From assembly GCA_002778195.1 (NCBI GenBank), contig PCDI01000004.1, forward strand, positions 748,198-812,197: a stretch of 64,000 nt of DNA, given 5' to 3'. This document shows, in pieces, positions 1 to 9,049 of the stretch. How positions within the stretch are numbered: position 1 is the first letter of the stretch; the number at the start of each line of letters is the position of its first letter. A program made the translations under genes and the position numbers. The stretch comes from Raffaelea ambrosiae (Eukaryota > Ascomycota > Sordariomycetes > Ophiostomatales > Ophiostomataceae). The notes beneath the pieces are model-generated. The model was not told the origin of the DNA. It made no database searches and was given only the letters and a program-made list of their open reading frames with translations.

Positions 1-619
1 GCGTGCATTTGGTGGGATTTGGTGGGTTTGGCAGTTGGCTGTTATGCAACTTGGCCTTTTAGTGGGCTAGGACAGCATGCAGATGGGCTGGCCTGGGCCT
101 CTCCATGTCAGCCGTCCAAGCGTTGAATACGAACATGCGAAAAATGCTGCCAGTCCTCCGTTGATGCAACACGGCAAGCAATATGCTTACAATCTTTTTG
201 GGTTGGTAATGGGACGGCATGCTGTTACGGGCCGGGTAGTGTCATAGCGAATGTCAGTCTAGACCGTTTGACTCGTTATTGCTTTGGTGTAATAGCAGTT
301 CGTTACTTAATATATTACTGTGTTTCTCTGTAATCTTGATAGCCCTATTACAGGCTTTTTATGAGCATGTCCAAATTCACATCCCTGCCGCGTTTAGACG
401 TGCATTTCTTTTCTGGTTCAAGTTTTGTTATTGTTTTGGGTCACGGATGCCATTCTTTCACACGGAAATCTTCTGCTGTCGAGTTTCTGGTGCGCTTGTC
501 AAAAAAGCTTACAGCTTCCAGCTCGGCCTGGAACTACGACAGCCTGGTAGTTTTTGAAAGAACAAAACGCACGTTCGTTTGTAGTTGCTAGTTAACTACA
601 TCCCACCTAGTTGGCACAC
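1..619. other. intergenic, 3' flank of the MBL-fold gene
   Basis: No ORF here shows the GC-rich third positions of the real genes nearby, and I recognise no RNA gene. The segment is the downstream flank of the minus-strand gene ending at 620. A small AT-rich palindromic stretch (GCTAGTTAAC, near 588-597) lies just beyond that stop and resembles motifs seen in other intergenic regions of the window. Confidence 0.5.
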
Positions 620-1564
620 CTACACCGTATCCCAGGCCTTCTGGTTGGTCCACCCGCCAAACTTGGTCTGGATCTTCATGCTCTCGAGAACCCGGCTCTT
701 GATGTCCTTGTCGTTGATGTCGAGGCCGAGGAAGGCGCCGTGCGTGCTGGTAAAGTCGTGGTGCTTGAGCACATCCCACATGGCAAAGACCTCCTCGCCC
801 GACAGCGGAATCATGTTGGGAATGCTCCACATAAAGGCAAAGGAGTTGAGCCCCGGTGGACGGCTGCGCGGCTTGCCGGCTGCGTCTGTGGCCCAGCTGC
901 CCATGCCGGCGGGCGTCGTCACCAGCGTGTCGGCAATTAGCAGGTGGCCGTCAAACAGAAGAACCTGGCTACCAGGGAAGTGGCCCCCGAGGCGGATGGC
1001 AAGAGCCCCCGTGGACTGGCCGTCCTCCAGCGCGATCTCGTGCACCGGCTCGCCCCCGGCTTCGAGAAAGACCTGCCGCGGCGACGACTGCACGACCCAC
1101 TCGCGGTCCTCGGCGCGCAGGTACACGGGGCAGTCAAAGGCAGCGGCCCACTCGACGTGCGACGAGAAGTAGTGCGGATGCGAGATGACGATGGCGCGCA
1201 ACCCCCCCAGCGCCTTGATGTGGGCAACGGTGGCGGCGTCCAGCAGGGTCAGGCAGTCCCAGAGGATGTTGCCCACGGGGGTGCGCACGAGGATGGCGCG
1301 CTGCCCAATGGCCAGCTTGGGCTCGGAGTGGATGCTGATGAGGCGGTCGTCGCCGCCGGAGGACGGGCTGAAGACGTTGCGGTGGCGGCGGCGGGCCTCG
1401 GCCATGGTGGTGAAGGACTGGCCCAGCGGAGGCGTGAACTGGCGCGGGTCATCGCAGATGAAGCAGGTAGTGAGCTTGGAGCGGTCGGTCTCGGGGAACT
1501 GGGTACCGCAGGCCGTGCAGACGAGAAGGCTGTCTGTGGCTTTGGGGTCGTAGGCGGCAGCCAT
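620..1564 (-). CDS. metallo-beta-lactamase-fold protein with N-terminal zinc ribbon
   Basis: This is a single-exon gene of 314 residues, starting MAAAYDPKATD and ending AWDTV. The N-terminus has two CxxC pairs (CTAC near residue 17 and CFIC near 34), a likely zinc ribbon. The body has features of the metallo-beta-lactamase fold: a strand followed by HPHYFSSH (the metal-binding H-x-H...H loop), then GGHFPGS with another candidate ligand His, then LLIADT supplying the bridging Asp. A late STHGAF could give the last His. Members of this fold are mostly hydrolases of thioesters, lactones or phosphoesters; the substrate cannot be told from sequence. The HxH loop lacks the usual HxHxDH Asp, as in an eukaryotic/bacterial subgroup of uncharacterised members. 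It is transcribed divergently from the karyopherin gene at 2286. Confidence 0.85.
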   Translation of the reverse strand: MAAAYDPKATDSLLVCTACGTQFPETDRSKLTTCFICDDPRQFTPPLGQSFTTMAEARRRHRNVFSPSSGGDDRLISIHSEPKLAIGQRAILVRTPVGNILWDCLTLLDAATVAHIKALGGLRAIVISHPHYFSSHVEWAAAFDCPVYLRAEDREWVVQSSPRQVFLEAGGEPVHEIALEDGQSTGALAIRLGGHFPGSQVLLFDGHLLIADTLVTTPAGMGSWATDAAGKPRSRPPGLNSFAFMWSIPNMIPLSGEEVFAMWDVLKHHDFTSTHGAFLGLDINDKDIKSRVLESMKIQTKFGGWTNQKAWDTV

Positions 1565-2285
1565 GGTGGATGTCGTCTTAGTCGTGATGCGTTTTCAAGC
1601 CGAAATTGGTGATGGGATCATCCGCAGATGAACCAAGTTGGGATGTGTTCGTCACAGGTGTCCTGAAATGCAATATGGCGAAGACAGGCGGCACAGACAG
1701 CGACCAAGCAGATACCCGGTCTTGTCTTCTGTTCCGGGAGGAATTTGTCGTGATATTGTGCACTTTGTCTTCTTCTTCTACAACTTCACTTCTTCACTTT
1801 CATTCATAACAACATCAACACAATCAATCCACACAACTGGCACAGATTTATGAAGGGTACAAAAAAAAAGTCAGCAAGAGAAGAGATAGAGATCTCTAGA
1901 TCGCTCGGTCGGGATCGGCCGGACGCCTCTCCCACTCTTCAAGGTATCAGCTCCAAAGAAACAAGCGATTGCCGACCCCCATTCTCCTCTTGCTGCCCGT
2001 CTTGCCCCCCCATTTCCAGGCCTTATCGCGATAAGAGCTCGTACCTGAGACCCGTCGCGCCTGCACACGCGAACTCGCCAACTCGCCAACTACCCCGCCA
2101 AACAGGCCTGTGTGGGCTGGCCAACAATTTTGGTGCCAACCAAACCAGACAACCATCGCCGCCACCAAGACCCTGCTCCCGTTTCAACGCTCCCAACAAC
2201 AAAGAGAGCCGCGTCCGGCCCCTCCTTTTCGCCAGATTATGCCTATTTCAGACGCACTTCTCAGCTCCCTACACAGCTGCTCACC
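1565..2285. promoter_or_regulatory. shared divergent promoter region (MBL gene / karyopherin gene)
   Basis: This 721-bp gap separates two divergent start codons, so it must hold both promoters. It contains a perfect 14-bp palindrome at 2022-2035 made of two GATA-factor cores back to back (CTTATC-GC-GATAAG). It also contains a pyrimidine-rich stretch at 1760-1800 and a purine-rich block at 1860-1910. No TATA box is obvious for either gene. No protein-like ORF is present. Confidence 0.6.
2022..2035. promoter_or_regulatory. palindromic double GATA-factor site
   Basis: The 14-mer CTTATCGCGATAAG is a perfect inverted repeat holding GATAAG on both strands. GATAAG/HGATAR is the core bound by fungal GATA factors such as AreA/NIT2 (established). 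Its position 251 bp before the karyopherin ATG and 458 bp before the MBL-gene ATG suits a shared element (inference). Confidence 0.45.
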
Positions 2286-5200
2286 ATGAATTTCGCAATC
2301 GAGGTGCCCGGCGAGGCGGTGCCGCTCAACCTGCCCGACCTCTGCAAAGCTCTGCAAGCCGGCAACTCAAGCGACCACAACCAGAGACAGGCAGCCTCGC
2401 AGCAGCTCGACGAGTGGCAGTCGCACCGGAACTTCTTTTCGTCTCTCCAGGTGTGTTGGGCTCCTTTCTGAGGTAGCCATAGGTCCTGCAGGACGTGCTT
2501 TGACTAACTGTCGGCCCTCTTCCCCCAGTCCATCTTCCTCGACAATACCCTCCCCTACCAAGTCCGCTTCCTCGCCGTCATCCTCCTCAAGAACGGCATC
2601 GACCGCAACTGGCGCAGCGCAGCGCATCTCAAGGGTGGCCTGCACCCAGAAGAGAAGGCCCTGATCCGGTCGCGCCTGTTCCAGGGCTCCGTCAACGAGG
2701 AGGACCGTTCGCTCGCTCTCCACAACGCCCTGGCCGCGGCCAAGGTTGTCCGCATCGACTACCCCCAAGAGTGGCCCGAAGCGCTGCCCGACCTCATCAC
2801 GCTCCTGCGCAATGTCAAGGACACCAGCCCCGCTCAGCTCAGCGGCGCGCTGCTGGTGCTGCTGCGCGTCATCAAGGAGCTGGGCAGCGCCCGCCTGCGG
2901 CGCTCCCAGACGGCTCTCCAGCACATCGCCGAAGAGCTGTTCTACCTGCTGGGCGAGATCTACACCGCCAACACCACGCTCTGGCTGGACTATCTCGTCC
3001 GGGGACGCGGCGGCAGCGACGAGGACGCCGTCGACTATGCCATGACCAACAGCCTGACCGCGCTCAAGGTGCTGCGCGCGCTGATGATCAGCGGCTTTGA
3101 AAACCCACACCGAAGCAAGCTGGTGCAAGAGTTCTGGGCGCTCTCGCAGACCCAGTTCGACCAGTTCCTCGGCTATGTCAGCCACGACTCCGTCGTGCCG
3201 GCCCCCTACCAGGACACCATCGGCCAACACCTGATGAAGTTCACCAAGATCCACATCGACATGTGCGACGTCCACCCGGCCAGCTTTGCCGCCCTGCCCA
3301 ACTCGGTCGCCCTGGTGCGCGCGTACTGGGGCCTCGTCGCGAGCTTTGCAGACGTGTTTCAGAAATCGGGCGGGCTCAAACAGACGACAGACGCGGGCGG
3401 CGGCGGCGGCGGCGAGTCGAAATCCAAGCTGGAAGGCCCGCTGCTCGAGCGCTTGGCTCTCAAGGGCCTGCTGCTGCTCAAGAGCTGCATCCAGATCATC
3501 ACACAACCCCTGCAGACCTTCAAATACAAAAGCGCCGAAACACAAAAAGAGCAGGCGGCCGGCGTGCAAATCATCAAGACAGAGCTCTTCACCACCGAGT
3601 TCCTGCTGCAGATCGTCGACGTGATCATCACCAAGCTGTTCATCTTCCGCCAGTCCGACCTGGAGGCCTGGGAAGAAGACCCCGAAGAGTGGGAGGCCCA
3701 GGAGAGCGCCACGGGAGCCGCCTGGGAGTGGCAGGTGCGGCCGTGTGCCGAGAGGGTGTTCTTGAGCCTGCTGATCCACAACAAGCAGCTGCTGGCGCCG
3801 CCGCTGCTGGCCTACTTCCAGCGCGCCATGGGCGACGACACCGACCTGCTGACCAAGGAGGCCGTCTACACCGCCATGGCCAACTCGGCCATCGCCATCG
3901 ACAAGGCGTTTGACTACAACGCCTTTCTGACCACCACGCTCGTCAAGGACGCCCAGGTCCAGGGCCCCATGGCCAAGATCCTGCGGCGCCGCGTCGCCAT
4001 CGTGCTCGGCTCGTGGGCCTTTTACGAGCTGCCCGAGGAGTCCTTGAAGCTCGAGTTCTCCATCTACACCCACCTGCTCAACAAGAACGACCCGTCCAAT
4101 GACGAGGTCGTGCGCCTGACGGCGGCTCGTCGCCTCAAAGCCACGGTCGACGACTTCCAGTTCCGCGCCCATCTGTTTGAGCCGTACGCCGCCGACGTGT
4201 TTGCCTCACTCATCGGCCTGCTCGAGGAGGTGGAGAGCGACGACACCAAGCTGGCCGTGCTCGAGACCATGCGGGTCTTCATCGAGCGCATGGAGACCAT
4301 CGCCGCGCGCTTCAGCGACGGCGTCGTCTCCGCGCTGCCCGCCATCTGGGCATCCGCCGGCGAGGATACGTACATGATCAAGCAGGCCGTGCTGACCATC
4401 TTGTCGACGCTCGTCATGTCCCTGGGCGCCGCCTCCCAACGGTACCACGCCCTTATCCTGCCCCTCATTTCCGACGCCATGAACCCGGCATCGAGCACAC
4501 ACCAGTTCCTGCATTTGGAGGCTGCCGAGCTGTGGTCCAGCATCATGAACCAGTCGGCGGCACCGCTCGACGGCGCCCTGGTGGACCTCATGCCCGCCAT
4601 TTTCGGCGTTCTCGACTACGACATGCAGCTGTCCACCTGCCTGCAAATCGTCGACGCCTACATCGTGCTGGCGCCCGAGGCCGCACTGTCGGACCGCTTC
4701 CGCCAGGGCGTCCTCACCGGCCTGGCCGGCGCCATGGAGTCCAAGAAGTGGGAGGTTGTTAAGGCCGCCGCCACCAGTGTCCAGAACATGATCCGCGCCG
4801 CGCAGCTGCTGGGCGGCTCGGACGGCGTGTCGTACGTGCTGCAGGACATGCAGGCGATCGGCCTGCTGCCGCGCATCCTCGAGCGGCTGCACGGAGCCTG
4901 GGAGGCGCACCAGACGACGGGCCCGAAAGCCAAGACGAGCCCGATCAAGACGACCACCGAGGTGGAGTACCTGATCATCCTGGCACGGATCGCACTGGCC
5001 GACCCAGGCCTGTTTGCCAAGATCATTGGCGACAACACTCTCGTTTCGGTGCTTTCCTGGCTGGCCAGCGAGTGGTTCGCTAGCATCGACAACATGGGCA
5101 ACCCGGAGCACCAGAAGGTCTCGTGTCTGGCGCTGACGCGGCTGATCGAGCTGCCCGACCTGCAGTCGCTCGTGCTCGGCACTCTGTTGCAGGACTACCT

Positions 5201-5504
5201 GGCCATGTGGACGAGCGCCGTCGCCGACGCCCAGAGCGGCGACGCCACGCAGCCGGACTATTACGTGTGGGCGGACGGCCCGCCGCCGACTGAGTTTGGC
5301 ACGCCGCTGACGGCGGCCCAGGGCGTGTTTGCAGCCAAGGACCCCCTGCACACGGAGACGACGTATGCGTTTATTCTATTGCGCCTGCAAGATCTGGTGA
5401 CCCGGGCCGGCGGCGAGCAGGCGTTCGAGGCGAACTGGGCCGTGAACGTGGACCAGGACGTACTGGCAGGGTTCCGACGATTGTCGCAGCCGCGAACAGA
5501 GTGA
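2286..5504 (+). CDS. kap120: importin-beta family karyopherin (Kap120 / importin-11 like)
   Basis: Two exons, 2286-2450 and 2529-5504, are joined by a 78-bp intron (gtgtgt..ccccag) that keeps the frame and gives 1046 residues. The N-terminus (about residues 30-85) is an importin-beta N-terminal (Ran-GTP binding) repeat: QLDEWQ, then YQVRFLAVILLKNGIDRNWR, the stretch that names this subgroup. The rest is alpha-helical HEAT-type sequence without membrane segments. Length matches Kap120/importin-11 (about 1000 residues). Known members import ribosomal assembly factors, ribosomal proteins and some ubiquitin-conjugating enzymes into the nucleus. A glycine run (residues about 230-236) and an acidic EEDPEEWE patch interrupt the repeats, as is usual for inter-HEAT loops. 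The long antisense ORF over this gene is a by-product of GC-rich codons. Confidence 0.93.
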
Positions 5505-5875
5505 AAGACATGGGGGGGCAGACCAGACGTGACCGGACTTCTTCCCTCTTCTTTTTCTTGTTTTGGGGGGGGGGAATGATTGTAGTTATCAAGAAATTTA
5601 CGAACATCATGGATGGACAATAATGGTAGCCAAAAAAAAGGCCAATTCAAAAAGCGAGCGATTCCAGGAAGGCAATGTAAAGAACTCGATGTATGCACCG
5701 TGAAGGACGAGGAAATAATAATGAAAAAAAAAAATAACAAGCAACGGAGTGGTATCATACAGCTACGTGGTGGCGAGTATGTGGCACAAATTCGAAAACC
5801 GCATAATAGATGCGTTGTTCGGGTTGGGGGTCGAGTTATTCTTAGCGAGTGTCCCAGTGCATAGTTAATGCGCTG

Positions 5876-5888
5876 TGACTCACGTCAC
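5876..5888 (+). promoter_or_regulatory. TGACTCA/CACGTCA composite bZIP site
   Basis: The sequence TGACTCACGTCAC contains TGACTCA, the Gcn4/CPC1 (AP-1 type) consensus, overlapping an ACGTCA half-CRE. The flanks GTGAC..GTCAC are inverted. It lies 372 bp after the karyopherin stop and about 970 bp before the ubc8 ATG. Function is inferred from the consensus alone. Confidence 0.3.
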
Positions 5889-6017
5889 GCAAATCGATCT
5901 GCCCGTAGAGACCTTGCTTTCGGAACCTGCCAACGCAAAAAAACTTACTAAGCCTTCCGAAAGCACTTGTAAGTTCGCTTGAATAGGCAGTGTACCCCCG
6001 CCCGAGCACCCGCCGTT

Positions 6018-6082
6018 GCCCGTTGTGGTCGACCCCTTGTGAGCCCTTGTGGTCCCTTGTGGTCCAACAGGTCCCTTGAGGT
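6018..6082 (+). repeat. imperfect direct repeats of CCCTTGTGGT
   Basis: Two adjacent exact copies (6044-6053, 6054-6063) are flanked by variants at 6018, 6033 and 6073. They sit about 240-300 bp upstream of the ubc8 TATA box, so a protein-binding array is possible. Confidence 0.4.
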
Positions 6083-6323
6083 CACCTGCCGACTGCCTGA
6101 TTCTGGTCGCCTCCACCTCCCTTCGATTGGTCCACTGAAGGGCGCTTTCCGTGATTTCTCCGCCCGTCCTGGGTCTCTGGCCCGTTACTGGTCCCTCCAT
6201 AAGCCTTCACGTTCGCTCTTTCCCCAAACACCCTCTGGCGTGCTCCTTCCTGACGTCTTCTCTTTGGGTCTCCCCTGGTTGGATCTTACCGGCCTTGTTC
6301 TCTCTCTCTCTCTTGCGTGCCTC

Positions 6324-6330
6324 TATATAA
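6324..6330 (+). promoter_or_regulatory. TATA box, likely for ubc8
   Basis: TATATAA in the context CTCTATATAAAC is preceded by a CT-repeat. It lies 524 bp before the ATG, implying a leader of roughly 500 nt if no leader intron exists. Confidence 0.45.
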
Positions 6331-6853
6331 ACAAACATCGCCAGAAATTTCGTGGCATCACGGCATCCAGCCAACCAAAAAAAAAAAAAATTTCCACCAC
6401 CTTCCCTTTGAGTCCCCGTTATCGATCGATCTACTCCGTACCGCCGGCAGTGTGTGTGTCTCGCCCGCTAGGAAGACCATTTTATCTCTTTTCGCTCGTC
6501 ATCGACTCCACTTCGCGCAGTCCCACCCACCGATCTCGCCGCCCAAAAGCCAGCAACCACCACCACCACCTAGTCCTCTGCCGAGCTCACCTTCTTTATC
6601 TTGTTCCTGCACACGTTCACAAACGAACCCCGAGGCAGCCTTTCTACGTCAACCGCCGACACGCCCTCCTTTCAACCTCGCTGTGTTCGGACGCAAACCA
6701 AAAGCAACGAAACACCCAGCAGTCCTACCAGCAAGCCCTCCCCGGCGAGTCTCTCCTACCGAACGCTCTACGCCTCGGCTGCGAACCTCTTCTTGCGTCT
6801 CCCTTCCCCTTCTGCCACGCACGGCCATATAGACGACGCCCACGACTGCCACC

Positions 6854-8266
6854 ATGAGTAGCCCACGCCGCCGGATCGAGACAGATGTGAGTGTAGCCGG
6901 ACCCTGCGTTCTACGGAGACGGGCGGGAAGGACGATGAAGTGTTGCCCGGCCTCATGTGGCTGGTTCCATGTTTTGCTAACCATTTCTGCTCTCGCCGTA
7001 CAGGTCATGAAGTCAGTCGTCGCCTCCTCTCCTCCCCCCCAAATGCTCCGGCCAAGAGCGTCTCTCCCCACGACCATTCCTCCCCGCTGCTCCCCCTTCC
7101 GCGTTCCGAGACAGCGTCACTGACAGGGTTTCTTTAGGATGTACGAATTTCCGCCTCCCTGGCTTCACAAAAGCCAAGCCCCGGGCGTTCCCTCACTCAC
7201 CTTCCTCTTCGAGCAGGCTGGCCTGCCTGTCTGCCAGACACGACACACAGACTAACCGAGTTCCCCCATATACTCTAGGCTCATGAGCGATTATGAGGTC
7301 ACGCTGGTCAACGACAACAGTGAGTTGCTTCTTCCCCTCCTGTGCCTCTCGTGTTCCACGTCTGTTCCGTTTGCTAATGTTTGTCCGCTAACCTCGTACA
7401 GTGTAAGCTCGCTTGCCCGTTTGCCCGTTTGCCTGTCTGCCCGTCTGCCCCCCCCTCCCCTCTGCTCTCCTCCCGGAGTTCCCCATCCATTCCTGCTACG
7501 ACCATGCGGCCCAATTTGAATCAGAGGCCGTGTGCCAAGCCCACGCAACGCGCAACGCCAGCCAACCATCCAGAACGAGGACTGACATATTGGGCACCCA
7601 CAACAAACAGGCAGGAATTTTATGTGCGTTTCAAGGGCCCTACCGAGAGTGAGTTGTCCACCGGCGGTCTTTGTGTGTATTTGCGACGGAACTGGGCACA
7701 AATAATTATGGGAGGGGAGGGAAAATCCTGCTGCTCAGTTGTAGAAAGTGCTAACAGCCATGAAAGCCCCCTTCGAGGGCGGTCTCTGGAAGGTCCACGT
7801 CGAGCTGCCTGACCAGTACCCGTACAAGTCGCCGAGCATCGGTTTTGTGAACCGCATTTTCCACCCCAACATTGACGAGCTCTCGGGCTCCGTCTGTCTC
7901 GACGTCATCAACCAGACCTGGTCTCCCATGTACGATATGATCAACATTTTCGAGGTTTTCCTGCCCCAGCTGCTGCGGTACCCGAACCCGACGGACCCGC
8001 TGAACGGCGAGGCTGCGGCCCTCCTGATGCGCGAGCCCAAGAGCTACGATGTCAAAGTGAAGGGTAAGAGGAGTGCCTTGCCTTGTGGTCCTCCAAACTC
8101 TGATCCTTGTGCCTAACCGGGAACAGAATACGTCCAAAAGTACGCCAGCAAGGAAGCCGCCGACGAGGCTGGCGCCGAGTCCGAAGACGACGACGACATG
8201 TCCTCTGTGGGCAGCTTCGGTGACGACGACGACGACGAGCCGGCTGGCCAGATGGATGACGTATAA
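6854..8266 (+). CDS. ubc8: ubiquitin-conjugating enzyme E2 Ubc8 (UBE2H family), eight exons including 8-, 3- and 1-nt exons
   Basis: Exons: 6854-6886, 7004-7011, 7138-7140, 7279-7319, 7402, 7611-7648, 7767-8063, 8127-8266, total 561 nt, 186 residues. The protein begins [11 protein letters not shown] and contains [13 protein letters not shown] and [13 protein letters not shown]. It then has [20 protein letters not shown] with the active-site Cys, and ends in an acidic Asp/Glu tail, all hallmarks of Ubc8/UBE2H. Yeast Ubc8 works with the GID/CTLH E3 ligase on gluconeogenic enzymes (established). The micro-exons are forced by the conserved protein. The only acceptor AG between 7325 and the donor at 7403 is at 7400-7401, leaving a single T that completes the Met codon of MQEF; reading on would give ATG TAA. 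All introns have GT..AG ends, and clear CTAAC/CTGAC branch points are visible in all of them. Confidence 0.93.
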
Positions 8267-9049
8267 TTCGACCAGAGATGGAGACAATTGAATGCCGTGC
8301 AGGGTCCCCGTTACTTCTTTTGTTTACGCATTCATCATTGCCTTTTTTTTTTTTGCCGTTCTTTTTTTTGTCTGGTTTACTACGCATATCCCCCTCACCC
8401 CTTTTTTGCTTTTTTTTTTTTTACTTTGGTGTTTTGGACTGTTAGGAACGACACATATCTGTTTGATCCCACATGGCTGGTGCAGCATAAGACAGCTTTC
8501 TTCTTTTAACTGTTAGGCGGATTGCCTTTTTTGACATTTGGATCGTTTTCTTCTTCTACGGCCTGGCCAAGGATACAAGCCTACCGCGTCTTATTATACA
8601 AGACCCCTGTTCGTCTCGTTCAACGCCTCCCTCTTCTTTGCCTTTGCATTTTCTTCTATGGCCGGCCACCCCATCAAACACGGCCAGGAGAAGGGCAAAG
8701 ATGACGGGAGCCGGGCAAAAGGATGCGAACAACAACCCTGACGATACGGGCAGTTGTGTGACACGACGGTGCTTTACGAACCGTTGACTGTCTTCCCATG
8801 TTACCGCATTTCAAGCCTGTTTCACTTGGGTATGGGGAACGACTGCGATGACTTTTTTGCTGGATGTTGTTTGTAGTGGATAGCATTTTTAACCAAATCT
8901 AACGAAATTAATTGCCACGAAGCCAAAAGACAAGCAAGAAAGCAAAGAGAAAAAAAAACCGATGGAAAGCTCATTATAACTAGGGGGTATCAAATTTCGT
9001 AACCGTAAAAAGACTATTATATATATATACATAGGAGAAAAGACACTTG
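8267..9049. terminator. convergent 3' region between ubc8 and the CWC16 gene
   Basis: Two genes converge here, so both transcripts must end within 783 bp. The ubc8 side is T-rich (T-runs at 8343-8425). The other side has an (AT)n stretch near 9016-9030 just beyond the CWC16 stop, probably part of its 3' UTR and polyadenylation region. No coding potential is seen. Confidence 0.5.

Larger units (their letters stand above)
5505..6853. other. intergenic: karyopherin 3' flank and ubc8 promoter/leader
   Basis: A G10 tract at 5565-5574 follows the karyopherin stop. A Gcn4/CPC1-type TGACTCA at 5876-5882 overlaps a CACGTCA box. A 10-bp inverted repeat (GCTTTCGGAA at 5916-5925, TTCCGAAAGC at 5955-5964) encloses 29 bases. 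Imperfect copies of CCCTTGTGGT lie at 6018-6082. A TATA box is at 6324-6330. From there to the ATG at 6854 the strand is C/T-rich and looks like a long 5' leader. The ORFs in it have no protein-like character. Confidence 0.55.

Noticed and set aside
2367..4172. 601-codon open frame antisense to the karyopherin gene
   Set aside because: It mirrors a strongly GC3-rich coding exon; the sense frame has clear importin-beta features and the antisense product has no recognisable domain.
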